From positions 64,425,501-64,489,500 of the forward strand of contig NC_058341.1 of the NCBI RefSeq assembly GCF_905475395.1: a DNA stretch of 64,000 nt. The letters are read 5' to 3'. The notes beneath the pieces are model-generated. The model did not search any database. It was not told the DNA's origin and saw only the letters and a program-made list of their open reading frames with translations. The position numbers and the translations under genes are program-made. Position 1 is the first letter of the stretch. Each line of letters begins with the position of its first letter. The DNA is from Chrysoperla carnea. Its lineage: Eukaryota > Arthropoda > Insecta > Neuroptera > Chrysopidae. Of the stretch, positions 58,009 to 64,000 are shown in pieces.

Positions 58009-59146
58009 CAGGGTATTTTTCCATAGCACATCTATGGGGAATAGCCACATTTTTAAAAGGAGTTCGCTACATTTACCTGTACAATCTCAATGTAGCTGAA
58101 AAAATATCAATATCATTTAAATCAGACATGGGCAAATGTGACTCAGAGAAGTCCCTGGGACTCCTCACTTAAAATACGAGTAGGACAGTGACAACTTAAC
58201 CAGCGACAACCTAAAATACGAGTAAGACAGAGAAACAACTATTTTTTTCTATCTCATTCCAATTAGGGAAACTGAGATAAAGGTCTTGGATAAAGGGACA
58301 TACATTAAAGTTTATGACACACAATATAGTTATAACAATGGTGACCTCGACTTAAAATAACTCGTCCCTTGCCTGATTTAAATACTAAAGTATAATATGT
58401 ATTTACAAAACAACAAAGTAATAAAACCGCATGTAAAGACAAGTATTTTGTTTCTTGCATTTGTTCTAAGTAAATATTTTTTTTTACTTACAACTATATA
58501 GTCCTCGGGCCAGGCATATAAAAGATGAAATTCCATCAAACAGGAAGTGTTGTAAGTATGACTTTTTGTCGGTCATAAGAAAATGATATCTTTTTTTATC
58601 GCGTTTCATTTAATATTCATTTATGAAAAAAAAAAAAAAAACTTTTAACCAAATATTTTTGTCCAACATCACTGGTCAGGAAATAAGGCATATTACACGC
58701 ATGCATTTATATCGGAAAAGAGTAAATCACTACAAATTTTTCCAACTAATTTTTTTACTTTAAATATTTTTATTAAACGATACCTAAAAATTAAACTGTG
58801 AGGGATTAAATTGTCTGGCGTCATAACTTTTTCTCAAAAATAATTTTATCGTTTATATTCATGACCCGAGAACTATATGGATTTAAGAAACAAAATACTT
58901 ACTTAGAATAAATGCAATTAACAAAATAATACTTGTCTACATGCGAATTTATTACTTTCTTCTTTAGTAAATACATATTATACTTTATAATATAAAAAAA
59001 TCTGCCACCTAATAAAAAAGTTTATTTAAAAAGATCCATCCAATAAGAATATTTTTTCAGCTACATTGAAATTATTTAGGTAAATGAGGCTATTCCTTTT
59101 AAAAATGTAGCTACTCCCCCATGAACGTGCGTTGGTGAACACCCGG
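58009..59146. mobile_element. TA-flanked element with ~110 bp inverted ends, 1.14 kb
   Basis: Starts TA|CAGGGTATTTTTCCATAGC and ends GGTGAACACCCGG|TA. The arms carry ATGTAGCTGAAAAAATAT (left, 58090) and ATATTTTTTCAGCTACAT or near (right, 59052). Inside are two AAAATACGAGTA units near 58170 and 58213 and an A-run (58626-58641). No transposase frame, so non-autonomous. Confidence 0.72.
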
Positions 59147-59612
59147 TATATATATGTAGTTATGTAACGAAATAAATATAACAACTAGGAGTAACACTTC
59201 ACTTATTTTTATTTCTTTTTATTCGAACTTTACATTCTTTGCATATTTTATTCGATTTCATAAATTAACGTTATTTTTTCGCAAACTAAATCTATAATTT
59301 ATATTTTTTATACAACTTTCAATAAAAAAAACAACAGATTTTACAACTAACATACATGATGGTTTATATACTCTGGTCTCTGCATATAACTTAAATTAGA
59401 AATAAAGAAAAAATAATTCAAAACAAAAGTTTATAATATAGGTACGGTTATTAAAAAACAGAACACTATTCAATAAAAAAGGAACTAAAATATTTTAACT
59501 TTTAATTGGCTGTGGGTAAATTATACTTAACCTAAGAAATTTTTCAGCTACAAAAATTATTGTTTTTTGCTAGGCTCGGAAAATTATTGACTGCTTGAAC
59601 AAATTAAAATTA
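59147..59612. other. Intergenic DNA, no gene seen
   Basis: Nothing recognised. Confidence 0.4.
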
Positions 59613-60140
59613 ATAGATTATCAGCTCTTTACAGAAAAACATAATCAATTTTTTACAGTCTGCCCGAGATAGAGGGCATATATACAGCCACAAGCAACAA
59701 AAAAATTATAAAATAAAATTTATAACGAGTTAAAAATGAACATTTGTTTATAAAACAAAGAGTAAACCCTTTTACAGTCTGCCATTCATTTGAATGAAAT
59801 CTAAGACTGCTCAATGCACTATAAATTTATTGACAGACGACTCTCTCGGATGCAAACTTGAACATAACCATGTTCGTTAGTAAAAAATATTGTTATATAA
59901 AGTTTGTACTCGAGAAAACAGTGTCCCAATAAATTTTTAGTGTATTGAACAGTCTTGCTTCAGACTGTACACAGTTTTTCTCTTTGATTAACACACAAAT
60001 GTTAATTTTTAACAATGCATTAATTCGTTATAAATGTTTTTTTATATATTTCTCGGTTGCTTGTGGCTGTGTATATGCTCTCTCTCATTGGCAGACTGTA
60101 AAAAATTGATTATGTTTTTCTGCCACTAGCTGATAGTCTA
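59613..60140. mobile_element. 528 bp inverted-repeat element
   Basis: AACATAATCAATTTTTTACA and ATATACAGCCACAAGCAAC on the left face GTTGCTTGTGGCTGTGTATA and TGTAAAAAATTGATTATGTT on the right. A CAGTCTGCC motif recurs internally (59656, 59775). Noncoding. Confidence 0.72.
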
Positions 60141-60336
60141 TAACTGATATCCGTTTTTATTGCTATTCTAATAGGAGAATAATTGCTTTGTTAGGCTCAA
60201 ATGCTGTTTTCTTCAATTGACCAACTTATCAGTAAAATTATTTTAGAGTATTTAATATTGACATTATATGTTGATGAGCACCTTTCCCATGCAAATTTTG
60301 GAAAAAACTAAACTTCATGTTAGTAAAAAAAGACAA
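60141..60336. other. Short unassigned DNA
   Basis: Nothing recognised. Confidence 0.4.
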
Positions 60337-61661
60337 GAGAAAACAAACAATTGACTGAGTTAAATGTCATGTACAGAGAGTGTGATAACGGAATCGTTTG
60401 TTTTTTCACGTCATGTAAATAAAGTGAGATAGCCATCCAAAATTCATGTCACACACACATGACTGATATTCCCATATAATACGTTTTATAAAATGTTCGA
60501 ACGTAATTTGCACTCTCACTGGCAAACAGTGATGTTTTCGAAAAAATTAACAACAAAAGTTGTTTATTTTTTCATAAGGAACATTTTTTAAATTTAAATA
60601 TTTGTTCTTTCTCTAACGGTTTACAAGATGGGCCCTACGGACCCAAGATCCAATTTATCTATGTTGTTCGTTTACAAACTCGATCTCACTTTTAACGTCC
60701 TAGGCACGCTGTAAAATTTCAACTTGATATCTTTTTTCTTTTTCTTTTTTGAGTTATCGTGTTGTTAGGCGGACAGATAGACAGACAGGCATACAACCGT
60801 AAATAGGATAATTAGGTGATTTTATGAACACCTATACCAAAATTTTGTTCATAGCATCAATATTTTTAAGCGTTACAAACTTGGTACCAAACTTAGTATA
60901 CCTTGATATATTTCATATACAAGGCGTTCTGTTATTAACTGCAAATCGTGGGCCTACAGAATAAACTCGTAAAGACGAAGGGAAAGGTTTTTTACCAATT
61001 TTGGATCTGAGCCCTAATTTGGGCGCTACAGGTATGACAAAAATTGATAAATTGGTAAATTCACTGACCATAATTCGATAACCAGCAGCCAATGATAATC
61101 ATTAGATAATAGTAAATTTCATTTAATAATATTCAACCTAAAGGAGGGATATGAACTGATTTCAATTGGATTATATTATTTTGAAAAAAACATTAAAAAA
61201 ACTATTAAATTATTTCATTGATTTGGTCAAATCCCACTTTGTTTATTATTATTATATTTTTACAAGAAAACATTACATTATTAGTAAAAACACAATTTAC
61301 GTCATAAAAGGAGTGTTTTTAATTTAACGTAAACAAACAATGCACGCCTTTTTTTCGTAATTTGTTTTTTATTTTTTTTTAAATGTTTTTTTAAGTTTTA
61401 ATAATTTTGTTTGTTTACGTTAAATTAAAAACACTCCTTTTGTGACTTAATTTGTTTTTTTTACTAATAATGTAATGTTTTCTTGCAAAAATGTAATAAT
61501 AATAAAAAAAGTGGGATTTGACCAAACCAATGAAATCATTGGCTGCTGGTTATCGAATGATAGTCAGTGAATTTACCAATTTATCAATTTTTGTCATACC
61601 TGTAGCGCCCAAGCTTATTCTGTAGGTCTGCAGTCAATAACGCCCTGTATACATTGTATAA
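60337..61661 (+). mobile_element. Dispersed repeat family 1, copy 6, interrupted near its 3' end
   Basis: 60337-60919 carries the family 1 5' end (GAAAACAAACAATTGACTGA) through TTCATATA. The last bases TATACATTGTATAA follow at 61648-61661 after a nested TA-flanked palindrome, giving the usual TTCATATATACATTGTATAA end once the insert is disregarded. Confidence 0.72.
60920..61647. mobile_element. 728 bp TA-flanked palindromic element nested in family 1
   Basis: Starts TA|CAAGGCGTTCTGTTATTAA and ends CAATAACGCCCTG|TA. The arms pair through TTGATAAATTGGTAAATTCA / TGAATTTACCAATTTATCAA and GGAGTGTTTTTAATTTAACG / CGTTAAATTAAAAACACTCC. The right arm lacks two blocks present on the left. A TA target duplication suggests a Tc1/mariner-type non-autonomous element. 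Confidence 0.8.
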
Positions 61662-62250
61662 TAAATAATACGTACTATATAATTTGCGGCTTATTTGCCC
61701 TCCCACGGGTATACAGTGATGCTTATGAAAAAAGGTTTAAAACAAAAATTGTAAATTTTTTTAAGAAACATTTTTTACATTTAAACTTTTGGTCTATCTC
61801 TAACGGTTTACAAGATGGTTCACAGTGGTTACAGGTTAGGTTATAGTGGATTGCGAATATAACCTAACCTAACCTAACATAACTGGCCCAATACATATTG
61901 TTCTACCATTTTGGTTGGATCGCAATTTTTTGTGTGCCCCGATTTCAGTTTAGTTACTGAAAGTGAGCTTCTAAAATGTAATCTACTAAAAAAATATTTA
62001 GTTCGATTAGAAAAAATGTTGTTATTATTCATTTGCAACTCAATAACAATCGACCATAAAAGTATCATTATTCTCGTGCTATTGGCACCGTGTATGAGTT
62101 TTATTGGAGGCGTTTCCATGGTAACGATAAACTATCAATTTATGGATGAATATATAATTGTGTGGGTTGCATTTATGGCTAAGATTGAAAATCTAATATT
62201 ATTGTCTAACAAATTTCAATAAGTAATAATGATAATTTACATTTAACAAA
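61662..62250. repeat. Internal scrap of family 1, inverted CCTAA runs and unassigned DNA
   Basis: 61662-61815 matches the middle of family 1 (GGTTTACAAGATGG at its end). 61832-61881 has GGTTAGGTTA followed by AACCTAACCTAACCTAACA, a short inverted pair of telomere-like pentamers. The overlapping frames at 61874-62222 show no domain. Confidence 0.55.
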
Positions 62251-62810
62251 TGAAAACAGACAATTGATTGAGTTAATTGTTGAAATACAATGTATAGACA
62301 GTGTTGATCAATCGTTTGTTTTTTAATGTCAAATAAAAAAGTTATCCACTTTGGAATAACCACACACACACATAACTGATATTCCCATATTAACACATAC
62401 TATAAAATTGGCACCTAGTTAGCGCCTTCGTGGGTAAACAGTGATGTTTACAAAATAATGTTTTGAACAAAAGTTGTTTATTTTTTTATAAGGAACACTT
62501 TTTACATTTGAACTTGAACTTTTGTTCTATCTCGAACGGTTTACAAGATGAATCATACGGACTCAAGACCCAATTGACCTATGTTGCTCATTTACGAACT
62601 CGGCCTCACTTTTTACGTCTGCGCTGTAAAAATTTCAGCTTGGTATCTTTTTTCATTTTTGAGTAATCGTGTTGACAGGCAGACAACCGGGAATGGACCG
62701 ATTCTATGAACTCCTAAACCAAAATTTTTTTCGTAGCATCAATATTTTACGCGTTACAAACTTGGGACTAAACTGAATATATTATGTATATTTCATGTAT
62801 ACATGGTATA
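62251..62810 (+). mobile_element. Dispersed repeat family 1, copy 7
   Basis: Full-length copy from TGAAAACAGACAATTGATTG to TTCATGTATACATGGTATA. The frames at 62199-62396 and 62463-62666 are inside. Confidence 0.72.
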
Positions 62811-63186
62811 AAAAATAATATTTGTGCAATTTGGCCTGTTATTTTCACAATTTTTAATGCAACAAGTTTAATTAGTTGTTATTTTTCAATAATTTTAATT
62901 TGACATTTCTACAACATTTACATGTCACCTTCAAAACCAAACTATTACACTGGTAGCTCTGGCATCGATTTTATTGTCCTTACCATGACTACGCACACAA
63001 CGAAAAGGTACAGTTTATTCTGTGTAATGTTTATTTATATTAAATATATTAAAATGAGTATGCTTGTTTCACGACAGTTAATTTTAAGCAGTCAGTGTTG
63101 GGATTAAATTTGTTTGCATTGCACTTTTGAACTCTTATGAACCCACACCAACCCTTAATATAACAAAAATAAAATAAGTAACTTAT
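62811..63186. other. Intergenic DNA, no gene seen
   Basis: A 61-codon frame (62922-63107) has no features. No gene supported. Confidence 0.4.
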
Positions 63187-64000
63187 ACAGGGTGGAATAT
63201 TTTAATCTATCTTATATATTCAAACAAGCAATTCTTGTATCATTTTTGGAAACTGGAAAATGAATTGAAACTGAAACAAACTGAAAAATGTGCTGAAAAA
63301 ATAAATACATTATTTTTTGAAATTGGGAGCACCTTACTGCTTTACCGATACTGAAACATTAAAGATAGGTTTCAATAGATGGGGTTGTTACACGAGTATG
63401 CAGCGGGTTTTGGGACGAAAATCGATTTTATTACTTTTCATTTTAAGAAAACGGCTAGAACGATTTTTAGGGCATTTGATATGCAGGGGATTTCGGTAGT
63501 TAACCAATCAAAAAAATTACTTAAAAAAATTGCTGAATTTGATAGTAGGGTTACATCAATAGTCAATTTACATCCTAAAAGGTACGGGATAGAATAACAA
63601 TTTAACTTGGAAATTAGAAAAATGATCCTCATAAAAAAACTAACATTTTGTATTCGAAACATTTTTTTGAAAATCGTTAGCTTTCAGAGCAAATGCGACT
63701 TAAAAATATGTCGTTATTGAATTTAATCGAAAGAAAATGCGCCAACTTATGAAAAATTTTTTAGACAGAAATTATCAAGCAGAATAAAGGTAGCTCGCCT
63801 GTGTTAATAACTTTTAATTCCTGGTAAATTGTCAAGATCATTTGAAGACCTTGAAACTACAACTTCAGGTCAAAGTTATGGAAAAAGGCGAATGTCCTCT
63901 ATTGCTCTTGACAACTTTTGGCTAGAGTAATTTTCTGTAGCTAGCGTGCTTTTTTTTTTCTTTTTTTTTGAGTAAAAGCAATGATGATATATTTTTAACT
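63187..64000 (+). mobile_element. CAGGGTGG-type repeat, long copy running off the window
   Basis: Begins TACAGGGTGGAATATTTTAA and includes GTAGTTAACCAATCAAAAAA (63498) and GAAAATCGTTAGCTTTCAGA (63669), shared with 39886-40345. Near the end, AAGTTATGGAAAAAGGCGAA faces the earlier CTCGCCTGTGTTAATAACTT, so this copy folds back on itself. The short frames at 63317-63662 lie in the repeat. Confidence 0.55.

Noticed and set aside
61874..62222. Two overlapping frames (103 and 81 codons) on opposite strands
   Set aside because: Neither has a recognisable domain, and the region borders telomere-like repeats and a family 1 scrap.

Overview
This is gene-poor, strongly A+T-rich nuclear DNA from an insect. 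Three things support that: five copies of an insect-type small secreted protein (MBF2 family), scattered runs of the insect telomere pentamer TTAGG/CCTAA, and a background made almost entirely of decayed transposons, foldback elements and (TA)n microsatellites. There are no operons, Shine-Dalgarno sites or dense ORFs. I cannot name the species from the sequence alone.

The only convincing genes form a cluster between 32.9 and 53.9 kb. Each is a single uninterrupted reading frame of 118-121 codons with an N-terminal signal peptide, an N-glycosylation sequon and a C-terminal DIYG-H/N ending. Gene A (minus, 32915-33280) and gene B (plus, 36751-37116) are a divergent inverted duplicate, 111 of 121 residues identical, with matching promoters and 3' flanks. 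Gene C (plus, 41940-42302) is an old, diverged member. Genes D (46700-47056) and E (53493-53849) are a recent tandem duplicate, 113 of 118 residues identical, inside a duplicated block of about 1.4-1.5 kb that also carries a TA-flanked MITE just upstream of each promoter. A, B, C and E have a TATA box 85-88 bp before the ATG. In D that interval is a (TA)n microsatellite.

From 1 to 32 kb I see no intact gene. The region holds a foldback element (1.3-1.7 kb), a Penelope-like element broken into two head-to-head pieces (3.3-4.5 kb), tRNA-derived SINE copies with CCTAA-like tails (7.4, 14.4 and 39.4 kb), copies of a ~530-590 bp repeat here called family 1, a modular foldback (10.7-11.7 kb), a hAT-like zinc-finger transposase remnant (11.8-12.1 kb), a 642 bp element with ~119 bp terminal inverted repeats nested in another foldback (23.1-23.8 kb), a 1.1 kb palindrome (26.5-27.6 kb) and a broken non-LTR reverse transcriptase with inverted arms (29.5-31.5 kb). 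From 54 to 64 kb there are more MITEs and family 1 copies, one interrupted by a 728 bp TA-flanked palindrome (60.9-61.6 kb).

The five genes probably encode related small secreted, glycosylated, cysteine-poor proteins amplified by local inverted and tandem duplication in a transposon-rich setting. Their function is not shown by the sequence. Repeat boundaries are judged by eye and are approximate to about 10-30 bp unless stated.
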